A stretch of DNA of 19,996 bases from the NCBI GenBank assembly GCA_009783115.1, contig WRHT01000008.1, forward strand, positions 1 to 19,996, written 5' to 3'. Both the position numbers and the translations under genes were made by a program. Below, one piece after another: positions 7,497-14,803 of this stretch (the first letter of the stretch is position 1; each line of letters opens with the position of its first letter). The notes below the pieces were generated by a model that had not been told where the DNA came from, did not search any database, and saw nothing but the letters and a program-made list of their open reading frames with translations. The DNA is from Desulfovibrionaceae bacterium. Its GTDB lineage: Bacteria > Desulfobacterota > Desulfovibrionia > Desulfovibrionales > Desulfovibrionaceae.

Positions 7497-9110
7497 ATGG
7501 ACCACCGCCGTATTTTATTAGCCCTCGGCTTAAGCGTTTTCGTGCTTTTCGGCTGGCAGGCCCTGTCCAAGTTTATGGGCTGGACGCCCCCCCCGATCAT
7601 CGGCACGCTTCCCCAAGAAAGCCCCACCGTTTCATCCGTTTCGCCTTCCGCCCCGCTGCATATGGAAAACCAGGCCCAGGTGGCTGCCGGCGGACAGGAT
7701 ATTCTAGTGGAAACACCGCTTTATATCGCGCGTTTCAGCAGTAACGGCGGCGCCATCAAAGAGTTCACCCTCAAGCGCTACAAGGCGGTCCATCCTGACA
7801 GCGGACGGGCCATTGACGCCCCCTTGCGGCTGATCGGACCCGGTTCCCCGGAAACCCTGGGGCTTATCGTCGGCGGCCAGCCCGGCTGGGCGGAAAGCGC
7901 GGACTGGAGCTATTCCGGGAAAGAACAGATCCTCCTGGATAACGGGGAGACGACCATCCATTTTACCGCATCCAAAGACGGCCTGTACATCCGGCGCGCC
8001 TACACCTTATCGGCGGATAACTACCTGGTGCGCGAACTCTTGCAGGCCAGCGGCCCCACGCCCCAAAGCCTGGATATCACCCGCGCCCTGGCCGTTGATT
8101 CCCTGGCCGGGGCCGGAGACTACATGAAAAGCACCAAGATTGTCTCCATGCGCGGGAACAGCTTCAAAGAAGAGGAAGACCTGAAGACGCTGGCGGCCGG
8201 CGTGAACTACGGGGAGCAGATCACCTGGGCCGGAGCCATGAGCAGCTATTTCCTGGCGGCGGTCATTCCGGATGACCCGGACCTGTCCATGAGGGCCTTA
8301 TACCAGAACGGCCGCTATATCCTGCTGCTGGAAAAAAGGCAGGCCGCGCTCAGCGCGGACCGCGATTTCCAGTCGGAACTCACCTATTATTTCGGACCCA
8401 AGCGCCACGCGGATATGGCCGCCGCCCCAACGGACATCTCCGCTTCCCTGGAATACGGCTGGTTCGGCTGGATCGCCGTTCCGCTCCTGGCCATGCTCAA
8501 ATGGTTCCATTCCTATGCCGGCAACTGGGGGGTGTCCATCATCCTCCTCACCGTGCTGGTCAAGATCGTCCTCTGGCCCCTTTCCTACAAAAGTTACAAG
8601 TCCATGGACGAAATGCGCAAGCTACAGCCGCTCATGCAGAAAATCCGTGAGAAATACCCCGACGATCGGCAACGCCAGAACCAGGAAGTCATGCAGCTAT
8701 ATAAGACTTACAAGATCAACCCCATGGGCGGATGCCTGCCCATCTTTGTGCAATTGCCGGTATTTTTCGGGCTGTACCGGGCGCTTTTGTCTTCCATCGA
8801 ACTGCGCCATGCCGGATTCATCGAACGTTTGCCTTTCACCGACATGATCTGGCTTGCGGATCTTTCCTCCAAGGATCCTTTGTACGTTACCCCCATAATC
8901 ATGGGGGCGACCATGCTGTTCCAGCAGAAAATGGCCCCCACCTCCGGCGATCCCCTGCAGAGCAAAATGATGATGTTCATGCCGGTGATCTTTACATTTC
9001 TATTCCTCAGCTTCCCTTCCGGCCTGGTGCTTTACTGGCTGTTCAACAACATCATCTCCATCATGCAGCAGTACGGGCAGACGAAACTCTCCGCCCGGAA
9101 TAAAAATTGA
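7497..9110 (+). CDS. yidC: membrane protein insertase YidC
   Basis: YidC inserts and folds inner-membrane proteins, alone or with the Sec translocon. The 537-residue protein is of the Gram-negative type: an N-terminal membrane anchor (about residues 5-22), a large periplasmic domain (about 40-310), then a five-helix core from about 320. The core contains VSIILLTVLVKIVLWPLSYKS; Lys at about 356 occupies the place of the conserved hydrophilic-groove Arg of E. coli. The motifs INPMGGCLPIFVQLPVFFGLYRAL and LYWLFNNIISIMQQ follow. The ATG at 7497 has CAGGAG upstream. The gap of 57 bases after yidD has no clear terminator, so it is probably co-transcribed. The next gene starts eight bases after its stop. 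Confidence 0.98.
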   Translation: MDHRRILLALGLSVFVLFGWQALSKFMGWTPPPIIGTLPQESPTVSSVSPSAPLHMENQAQVAAGGQDILVETPLYIARFSSNGGAIKEFTLKRYKAVHPDSGRAIDAPLRLIGPGSPETLGLIVGGQPGWAESADWSYSGKEQILLDNGETTIHFTASKDGLYIRRAYTLSADNYLVRELLQASGPTPQSLDITRALAVDSLAGAGDYMKSTKIVSMRGNSFKEEEDLKTLAAGVNYGEQITWAGAMSSYFLAAVIPDDPDLSMRALYQNGRYILLLEKRQAALSADRDFQSELTYYFGPKRHADMAAAPTDISASLEYGWFGWIAVPLLAMLKWFHSYAGNWGVSIILLTVLVKIVLWPLSYKSYKSMDEMRKLQPLMQKIREKYPDDRQRQNQEVMQLYKTYKINPMGGCLPIFVQLPVFFGLYRALLSSIELRHAGFIERLPFTDMIWLADLSSKDPLYVTPIIMGATMLFQQKMAPTSGDPLQSKMMMFMPVIFTFLFLSFPSGLVLYWLFNNIISIMQQYGQTKLSARNKN

Positions 9111-9117
9111 GGGCCTC

Positions 9118-10092
9118 ATGAACAACGACTACAAGGAATTCACCGGAAAAAACCTGGACGAGGCCATGGCCGAAGCCTGCGCTTTTTTTGGAGTGGAACG
9201 CGGCAAACTGGAAATTGAGATCCTTAGTGACGCCAAAAGCGGCATCTTCGGCCTGGTCGGAGCCAAAAAAGCCGTGGTGCGCGCCCGCCGGGTGCGTATG
9301 GAAAAACTGCGCTCCGGCGCCATAAACAAAGACGCCGGCCCTGAATTATCAGGACTGGAAGCCCGCAGGACTGAAAAGGCCAAAACCGCGAAAACCCCGG
9401 CCGCGCCGGAAAGAAAAGCGGAACCTGGACTGGCGGCCCCTGAAATAATCCGGCCGGAAAAGTCCAACCAGGATGCTCCCACCGTGGAGATCCCGGTACG
9501 TCTTGATTTAGAGGACTTCCCCGGCCAGGAATACGGCTTTGATCCGGAGCAGGAAACAGAGGCCGGAGAATCCGGCAAAACCCCCATGGCCGACCTGGAT
9601 CAGGATCTGCTGCGCGAGACCGTGCTGGAAGCGGTGCGTAAGCTCACCTTTCCCATTGTCGGCGACTGCTCCGCCAGCCTGGAAATATCCGGCGGCAAGG
9701 CGCGCGTCCGCCTGGAAGAGATGGAAAACTGCGGTCTGCTCATCGGGCGCGAGGGGCAAACCCTGGCCGCCCTGCGTTACCTTGTGGGCAGCATTGCCTC
9801 CCGCCGCCTAAACGCCCAGGTCAGGGTGCAGATTGATGCCGGCGACTATCAGGAGCGGCAGGAGGAAAAATTACAGGCCCTGGCCCTGGCCTTGGCCGAA
9901 AGGGTGAAAGAAACCAAGATCCCCCGATCCACCAAGCCCATGGGCGCTTACCAGCGCCGGATCATCCACCTGGCCCTGCAAGCCGACCCGGAAGTTAAGA
10001 CTTACAGCAAAAGCGAAGGCCGGCTCAAGCGCGTCATCATTGCTCCGGAAAAGTCCAGGCCCGGCCGGGAAGACAGCCCACCCGAAGGGTGA
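9118..10092 (+). CDS. khpB: RNA-binding protein KhpB (Jag / SpoIIIJ-associated)
   Basis: A 324-residue protein with the three Jag parts. The Jag-N domain is at about residues 1-60 and contains SGIFGLVGAKKAVV. A long charged, Pro/Glu/Lys-rich linker (about 65-160) is low in predicted structure. A KH-type RNA-binding domain follows with the GxxG loop in GLLIGREGQTLAALRYLVG (206-224). The C-terminal R3H domain (about 250-310) has PMGAYQRRIIHLALQ with Arg280 and His284. It is a cytoplasmic RNA-binding protein, in other bacteria linked to small-RNA binding and cell-shape control. The ATG at 9118 has GAGGG upstream. It follows yidC by seven bases and touches mnmE, the conserved order. Confidence 0.95.
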   Translation: MNNDYKEFTGKNLDEAMAEACAFFGVERGKLEIEILSDAKSGIFGLVGAKKAVVRARRVRMEKLRSGAINKDAGPELSGLEARRTEKAKTAKTPAAPERKAEPGLAAPEIIRPEKSNQDAPTVEIPVRLDLEDFPGQEYGFDPEQETEAGESGKTPMADLDQDLLRETVLEAVRKLTFPIVGDCSASLEISGGKARVRLEEMENCGLLIGREGQTLAALRYLVGSIASRRLNAQVRVQIDAGDYQERQEEKLQALALALAERVKETKIPRSTKPMGAYQRRIIHLALQADPEVKTYSKSEGRLKRVIIAPEKSRPGREDSPPEG

Positions 10093-10094
10093 AC

Positions 10095-11495
10095 ATGCCC
10101 GGACCGGCCAGGACCGAAACCATCGCGGCCATCGCCACCGGCAAGGGGGCCGGAGGCATCGGCATTATCCGGATCAGCGGACCTTCCTCCCTACAAATCC
10201 TGCACACGGCCTTTGAAAAAAGCGGCAAACCCGGCTTCAGCCCGCGCCGCCTGGAACACGGTTGGGTCCTGGACAGCCGGAACCGGCGTCTGGACGAGGC
10301 CCTGGCCGTGTATATGCCGGAACCGCGCAGCTTTACCGGAGAAGATACGGCGGAAATCCACTGTCATGGCGGGCGGGCCGTGTTGGAAGCCGCGCTGGAA
10401 TCCGCGTTATGGCGCGGAGCCAGAGCGGCCGGCCCCGGAGAATTCACGCGCCGGGCGCTGCTGAACGGACGGCTGGATTTAAGCCGGGCGGAAGCCATCG
10501 GCGAACTAATCGCCGCCCCTACCCTGGAGGCCGCGCGCTTAGCGCGCAACAAGCTTGAAGGACGCCTCAGCGCGGCCTTGAAAGAGCTGCGCCAAAAAAT
10601 GGATTCCCTGCGCGCCTTCTTCTATGCCGCCATGGATTTTCCGGAAAGCGCCCTCCCTCCGGACCAAAGCCCGGAGGCCCAAAAACTCCTGAAGGATACC
10701 TCCTCCGGCCTGGCCTCTCTGGCCGCGAGCTGGGAACAAGCCCGGGTCTGGCGCCAGGGGGCCTTGACCGTCCTGGCCGGTCCGCCAAATACCGGAAAAT
10801 CCAGCCTGTTCAATGCCATGCTGGAACGTCCACGCGCCCTGGTGACGGAACTTCCCGGCACCACTCGCGATTTCCTGGAAGAAAGCCTGCTCCTGGAAGG
10901 AATCCCCCTACGCCTGGCCGACACCGCCGGGCTGCGCGTCTCTGAAGACGCCACGGAAAAGGCGGGCATGGATCTGACCCTGGATCTGCTGGAGCAGGCC
11001 GAAATCATCCTCCTGGTCCTGGATGCCGCCCGCCCGGAACAAGTCCCCCCGCCCTGGAGGCTGGAGCAGGGCCGCCTCCTGAACCCATACCGGGGCGCAA
11101 TCCTGATCCTCCTGAACAAAATTGACCTTCTGCCCGCCCGGAGCAAACCGCCTCTACCGGAAGAGCTTTGGGGCTGCCGCTGCCTCCCGGTCTCGGCCCT
11201 GACCGGGCAGGGACTCCCCTCCCTGCGCGCCCGCCTGGGAGAAAGCCTGACCGCGGCTTCCGCAGGGCTGGACTTCAACGAGGCCGCTCCTCCTTCCCTG
11301 CGCCAGATGGAGCAGATCCGCCTAGCCTTGGCCGAACTGGAAAAACTCGCCCAGGCCCAAAATCAGGGGCTGCCCCCGGAACTCCTAGCCGCCTGCCTGG
11401 ACAGCGCCGCCGCCTGCCTGGATGAAAGCCTCGGCCTCTCCTGCTCCCAGGAAATCCTCGACAGGATCTTCGCCCAGTTCTGCGTGGGCAAATGA
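10095..11495 (+). CDS. mnmE: tRNA uridine-5-carboxymethylaminomethyl(34) GTPase MnmE
   Basis: MnmE (TrmE), with MnmG, modifies U34 in the anticodon wobble position of several tRNAs, using GTP and folate-derived carbon. The 466-residue protein has the N-terminal folate-binding domain (TETIAAIATGKGAGGIGIIRISG), a helical domain, and an inserted G domain with G1 GPPNTGKS (229-236), G2 TTRD (256-259), G3 DTAG (276-279) and G4 NKID (341-344). It ends FCVGK with the functionally important Cys463. The G1 loop reads GPPN instead of the common GRPN. The ATG at 10095 has AAGGGTG upstream and lies just past the khpB stop; a GTG at 10089 is an alternative. It is the last gene of the GC-rich cluster before the AT-rich island. 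Confidence 0.97.
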   Translation: MPGPARTETIAAIATGKGAGGIGIIRISGPSSLQILHTAFEKSGKPGFSPRRLEHGWVLDSRNRRLDEALAVYMPEPRSFTGEDTAEIHCHGGRAVLEAALESALWRGARAAGPGEFTRRALLNGRLDLSRAEAIGELIAAPTLEAARLARNKLEGRLSAALKELRQKMDSLRAFFYAAMDFPESALPPDQSPEAQKLLKDTSSGLASLAASWEQARVWRQGALTVLAGPPNTGKSSLFNAMLERPRALVTELPGTTRDFLEESLLLEGIPLRLADTAGLRVSEDATEKAGMDLTLDLLEQAEIILLVLDAARPEQVPPPWRLEQGRLLNPYRGAILILLNKIDLLPARSKPPLPEELWGCRCLPVSALTGQGLPSLRARLGESLTAASAGLDFNEAAPPSLRQMEQIRLALAELEKLAQAQNQGLPPELLAACLDSAAACLDESLGLSCSQEILDRIFAQFCVGK

Positions 11496-11715
11496 TCCCC
11501 CGGCCCATATTAGAAATAGCATATAATATATTGTATTTATTATATTAAAAGATATTTTTAGATTACTCTACCAAAAATAATACCAACACTAGGAAAGGCT
11601 TACAGCGGGCGGTTTGGGACGGCCTTAGTCATAGGGAAGGAAAAAAACAGAAAGCGCCCGTCAGAGGCACGGGCGTTGGTGTGGCTTGTTGCCAATAGAT
11701 GGAGATATAAAGAAA
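11496..11715. other. AT-rich junction between mnmE and the defence island
   Basis: This non-coding stretch is where GC-rich core DNA changes to AT-rich accessory DNA within about 20 bases after the mnmE stop. It contains an AT-only inverted repeat, ATATAATA (11521-11528) and TATTATAT (11538-11545) with a 9-base loop, and then a minus-strand terminator. I see no tRNA, no clear direct repeat and no recombinase site. Confidence 0.5.
11640..11676 (-). terminator. rho-independent terminator for the abortive-infection gene
   Basis: Read on the minus strand, a perfect 7-base GC-rich stem (CGCCCGT, loop of 7, ACGGGCG; plus-strand arms 11655-11661 and 11669-11675) is followed by TTTCTGTTTTTTT. It lies 40 bases after the stop of the minus-strand abortive-infection frame, as expected for the end of that transcript. 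Confidence 0.75.
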
Positions 11716-12540
11716 TTATTTTTTATAATCCCAGGTCTCCAAAGCAAATAGCACCAAGGTATGTGCAGCATGCACAGCGAGTCGGGCGTGACGAGGCTGT
11801 ATTCTATAGCCCGTTTTGCCCCTTCCATGCGCTGAACCGGCATGAGTTCGCAAAGCCCCCACGCCATCAACGATAGAACTTAATCCCCCCAAAATCTTTT
11901 TTAGATCGTCATCTTCAAGTTGGCTAGGATCAAACCCTAAATCTTTCGCCACGGTAGTCCACAATGGTTTTATAGTGGTCTCTTTTGGCAGAGCCAGTTT
12001 CTTTTCTTCGATATATACCTTGCAAAAGGACTCGACGATTGAGCATGCCGCAGTGAGGCTTGCAGGAGGATCTTTCTCTATTTCATCTAAAGCACGCTTA
12101 AATTCTATCTCTATCGCTGGTATATTTTTCGATTTCAGCAATTGTTCCAAGGATTGGGATGCTCTCGATACTCCAATTTGGCAGACTCTACCTCCTTGAG
12201 TATATTTGAGGCCGTACTTGCTTAAAATATCATGTAATTTATTTCTTCGCGCCAAAAAGCTAGTTGCATAAGAATATGTCGGGGCAAATGGATTGGGGTC
12301 TATCTCAATATTTCTTTACATGTATTCTTCAATGACTTTTCCGAGTATTTTTAGAGAATCTATATCTTTTCCATTGCAACGTAATAACCATTCGGTTGTT
12401 TTATCCTGCTTATTCCTATCTGGCGCATCTCCAGGAGCATCTGCGCTGAAAAAAATTGAGTTGATATCTGAGTGTCTATAGATATCATTGAAAATACTGG
12501 CTATCTCCGAGATGATCGGCCTTGGAATTTGCATACTCAT
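11716..12540 (-). pseudogene. abortive-infection family protein interrupted by an in-frame TAA
   Basis: The gene opens with ATG at 12538-12540, preceded by GAGGA at good spacing, and encodes 74 residues (MSMQIPRPIISEI to LKILGKVIEEYM). It then meets TAA at 12316-12318. The same frame continues without any other stop for 199 residues to 11716, through RNIEIDPNPFAPTYSYATSF and a C-terminal domain. That domain (RALDEIEKDPPASLTAACSIVES, then ILGGLSSIVDGVGALR and HARLAVHAAHTLVLFALET) resembles the Abi_C domain of abortive-infection proteins, phage-defence factors that stop growth of infected cells. The whole frame is 275 codons. The downstream part has only a TTG (12253-12255) without a ribosome-binding site, so independent translation is doubtful. 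The mutation is either a true nonsense change or a sequence error. A terminator follows at 11640-11676. Confidence 0.7.
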
Positions 12541-12560
12541 TTGTTTCCTCAGAATAGTAC

Positions 12561-13205
12561 CTAATTAGGCAGCATGTTAGCATCGAGATATCTCCATAAA
12601 TACCATGACGCTACAGAGCAATAAGGGTTCCATCTTTTGCCGACTGTTTCAAGTTTTGCTGTATCTCCATAAAATTTTTTCACAGCACGTTTGAGTCCGG
12701 AATCTCCAAGCGAAAGGATATTGGAATGGCGTAGGGCAAACAAAACAAACATTTCCGCAGTCCATTGACCTACTCCGGAAATTTTGATCAATTCATTTAT
12801 AACGATTTCTATTGGCAGTGAATACAATACAGAAAAATCTATCTCTTTGTTCTTAACTTTCCATGACAAATTTTTGATGTAGCGAATCTTCGCAGCAGAC
12901 AAACCGCATACCCGCAAGGTTTCATTATCGGCAATAGTAATACTGCTCGGTGTAATTTCTCCTAAACTATGGCGGACACGTGCGCGTATGGCCTTGGCAG
13001 CTTTTGCGGATAACTGCTGCCCAATAATGGAATCCACCAATCTGACGAACGGTTCGGCCTCGCCAAACCCAAGAGTACATGGCCCATGCGTTTGTATGAG
13101 TTCCGCAAGGATTAAGTCTGCTTGCGATAAAAATGCCTCTGCAATCCGTATAGAATCGATATTTAGAATAATTGGCTGATGTAGTTTGCTTTTCGAGATT
13201 GCCAT
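12561..13205 (-). CDS. AlkA-like HhH-GPD DNA glycosylase
   Basis: A 214-residue protein of the helix-hairpin-helix GPD superfamily, closest to DNA-3-methyladenine glycosylase II. It has FVRLVDSIIGQQLSAKAAKAI (53-73), the hairpin with its following helix LIKISGVGQWTAEMFVLF (139-156) and a catalytic Asp168 in LSLGDSGLKRA. It removes damaged bases by cutting the N-glycosidic bond. There is no C-terminal four-cysteine iron-sulfur cluster, so it is not of the EndoIII/MutY/MIG type. The ATG (13203-13205) has a weak ribosome-binding site. It ends 20 bases before the abortive-infection gene on the same strand and is divergent from vsr, with 64 bases between. AT-rich like the rest of the island. The substrate (3-methyl purines, 3-methylcytosine or a mismatch) cannot be decided from sequence. 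Confidence 0.85.
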   Translation of the reverse strand: MAISKSKLHQPIILNIDSIRIAEAFLSQADLILAELIQTHGPCTLGFGEAEPFVRLVDSIIGQQLSAKAAKAIRARVRHSLGEITPSSITIADNETLRVCGLSAAKIRYIKNLSWKVKNKEIDFSVLYSLPIEIVINELIKISGVGQWTAEMFVLFALRHSNILSLGDSGLKRAVKKFYGDTAKLETVGKRWNPYCSVASWYLWRYLDANMLPN

Positions 13206-13235
13206 ATACTTATTGCTTAAACGGGATTACGCCAC

Positions 13236-13264
13236 TTGGCAAGCGAGTGTTGTCCGTGTACTCT
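13236..13264 (+). promoter_or_regulatory. possible promoter giving a leaderless vsr mRNA
   Basis: TTGGCA (13236-13241), a 17-base spacer and TACTCT (13259-13264). The -35 box matches consensus at five of six positions, the -10 box at three. Transcription would begin around 13270-13271, at the vsr start codon itself, which fits the absence of a ribosome-binding site there. Confidence 0.3.
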
Positions 13265-13269
13265 ATGGC

Positions 13270-13713
13270 ATGGATACTGTTTCTCCTGAAAAACGTAGTT
13301 GGGTGATGTCCCGCGTCAAAAGTAAAAATACTCGCCCTGAAATGGTTGTACGTTCATTATTACATGCTATGGGATACCGTTTCCGCCTTCATCGTAAAGA
13401 CCTGCCAGGTAATCCAGATATAACCCTACCTAAATACCGTGTAGTAATATTCGTGCATGGATGTTTTTGGCATCAACATAACTGCCCACATGGTCAACGC
13501 TTACCAAGTTCTAATCAAGCATATTGGCTAACCAAGCTCGCGAAAAATCGCTGGCGGGATAACCAAAATACAACAAAACTAAACGCCCTTGGGTGGACTG
13601 TCTTGATAGTTTGGGAGTGTATGCTTCGAGATATGTTAAAACTTGAAAAAGTTTTGCGTGAGTTTGTTAGGACACATCCCTCACTGCCAAAAAATATTAA
13701 CCAACAAAAGTAG
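13270..13713 (+). CDS. vsr: very short patch repair endonuclease Vsr
   Basis: Vsr nicks DNA next to T:G mismatches that arise when 5-methylcytosine deaminates, starting repair back to C:G. The 147-residue protein matches E. coli Vsr along its length: an N-terminal RSWVMSRVKSKNTRPE, the catalytic LPGNPDI with Asp50, FVHGCFWHQHNC with Cys65, His70 and Cys72, and LIVWEC with Cys117. The four residues Cys65, His70, Cys72 and Cys117 correspond to the structural zinc ligands. The ATG at 13270 is placed by homology; the frame is open further upstream (to 13186) but that part is not conserved. No ribosome-binding site is seen. It is convergent with the NotI-like nuclease gene (17-base overlap of 3' ends) and divergent from the glycosylase. 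Its presence fits the C5-cytosine methyltransferase nearby. Confidence 0.95.
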   Translation: MDTVSPEKRSWVMSRVKSKNTRPEMVVRSLLHAMGYRFRLHRKDLPGNPDITLPKYRVVIFVHGCFWHQHNCPHGQRLPSSNQAYWLTKLAKNRWRDNQNTTKLNALGWTVLIVWECMLRDMLKLEKVLREFVRTHPSLPKNINQQK

Positions 13714-14803
13714 CACATGGCGACTTCAAAAAAAGAGAACGCCAAAGCATCTCTTTTGGTGGAGGCGCGCCAATTTTAATTATGTCAACAAAACCACTTT
13801 CATGTCCATTATTTGTTGAGTCAATGGGACCGGAGTAAAATTTTGACTCTTTTAATTCGATAATATTTGAATACAAGCCGTCAATTTTGCCATATCCGAA
13901 AGCCAATATATTAACTTCGTTTGCTACTTCTGAAAGAAAAGATTGTAGATTTAATGCCGTGCTATTTGATATATAATCTGCCAATACATCTTGTATGAGC
14001 CATAATGTCATTCCTTCCCATGCAATACCAACTTGAGATTTAACGATTAGCTGGCTAACCATTCTAGCCCAAACTTGCCTATAGTTTATGCCTGGGCCAT
14101 TATGTTTCTCAGGGTGAAGGATTGCATCTTCGCAGGCCATACTAATTTGAGTTCGTTTCTTTTTGTCCCCTCCTGAGGTGCTTGAAGTCATTATTTCCAG
14201 AATTAAAATAGGATCGCCTGGAAAATCATCTATCCAAAAATCCATACCACGTTTTGCCAAAGTATAACCATTCTTTTCAGCCAAAGTCTGGGTTGTCCGT
14301 TCGCTTTTACCTATGAGCGCAGCAACTTGTTTTACGGGAGTACGCTTGCTGCCTGAAATAATATAATCAAATGTGTAATCAAAAAATTTTTCCTGTGAAT
14401 CGTCTGATATTGCGCCAATTTTCATTTTAACTTCTGACCAAACACGCAAATTATCTGTTTTAGGATTCCAAAATTTCAAAATATCTTCTTTGACTTTGCG
14501 TTGATAATCATTTCCTTGATGGCCTGTATTTTTAAGAAAAAGCAGTCTTCTTGGGCAAACAATCCACGGTTGCTCGCCTTCTCGAATCAACAAAGAACAA
14601 ACTCCAGATTGTATAACATCTTTTCCTGGGAATTTTTGTGCAAGAGCTGGCAGTGACCGCAAATCTAAAGCTGAAGAATATCTATTGCCCCCACCATCGC
14701 ACTCGGCATCCATAAAAGGGCACCAAGCTAAGGAGCAATTTGCCGCCGCTTTTTTATCCCAATTATTCATCCTGTGCCCGTATAATTCAAAAATTTTACT
14801 CAT
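13697..14803 (-). CDS. NotI-like type II restriction endonuclease
   Basis: A 368-residue protein resembling NotI. Shared features: an N-terminal FELYGHR; a cysteine set (Cys23, Cys28 in CPF, Cys35, Cys69 in GVC, Cys83 in IVCP) like the Cys4 metal site of NotI; a nuclease core with Asp146 (TFDY) and Glu203 (ILEIMTSS) matching the PD-(D/E)xK pair; and GINYRQVWARMVSQL like a NotI helix. I compared it with NotI from memory. NotI cuts GCGGCCGC; the target here is unknown but likely GC-rich. Asp146 and Glu203 are 57 residues apart, against about 22 in NotI; the insert contains VKQVAALIGKSERTTQTLAEKNG, which looks helix-turn-helix-like. The ATG overlaps the methyltransferase stop by eight bases (ATGAGTAA), so the two are co-translated. 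It overlaps the 3' end of vsr. Confidence 0.75.
   Translation of the reverse strand: MSKIFELYGHRMNNWDKKAAANCSLAWCPFMDAECDGGGNRYSSALDLRSLPALAQKFPGKDVIQSGVCSLLIREGEQPWIVCPRRLLFLKNTGHQGNDYQRKVKEDILKFWNPKTDNLRVWSEVKMKIGAISDDSQEKFFDYTFDYIISGSKRTPVKQVAALIGKSERTTQTLAEKNGYTLAKRGMDFWIDDFPGDPILILEIMTSSTSGGDKKKRTQISMACEDAILHPEKHNGPGINYRQVWARMVSQLIVKSQVGIAWEGMTLWLIQDVLADYISNSTALNLQSFLSEVANEVNILAFGYGKIDGLYSNIIELKESKFYSGPIDSTNNGHESGFVDIIKIGAPPPKEMLWRSLFLKSPCATFVG

Noticed and set aside
11521..11545. ATATAATA/TATTATAT inverted repeat as an mnmE terminator or att site
   Set aside because: The stem is entirely A:T and is expected by chance in such AT-rich DNA; no T-run of terminator type and no second copy at the other island edge.
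12316..12318. TAA as a recoded sense codon
   Set aside because: TAA is not the selenocysteine or pyrrolysine codon and TAA ends other genes in the window (hemerythrin, carA), so a changed code is not supported.
13186..13269. Upstream extension of Vsr to the earliest start in frame
   Set aside because: The extra residues lie before the conserved N-terminus and would overlap the divergent glycosylase start.
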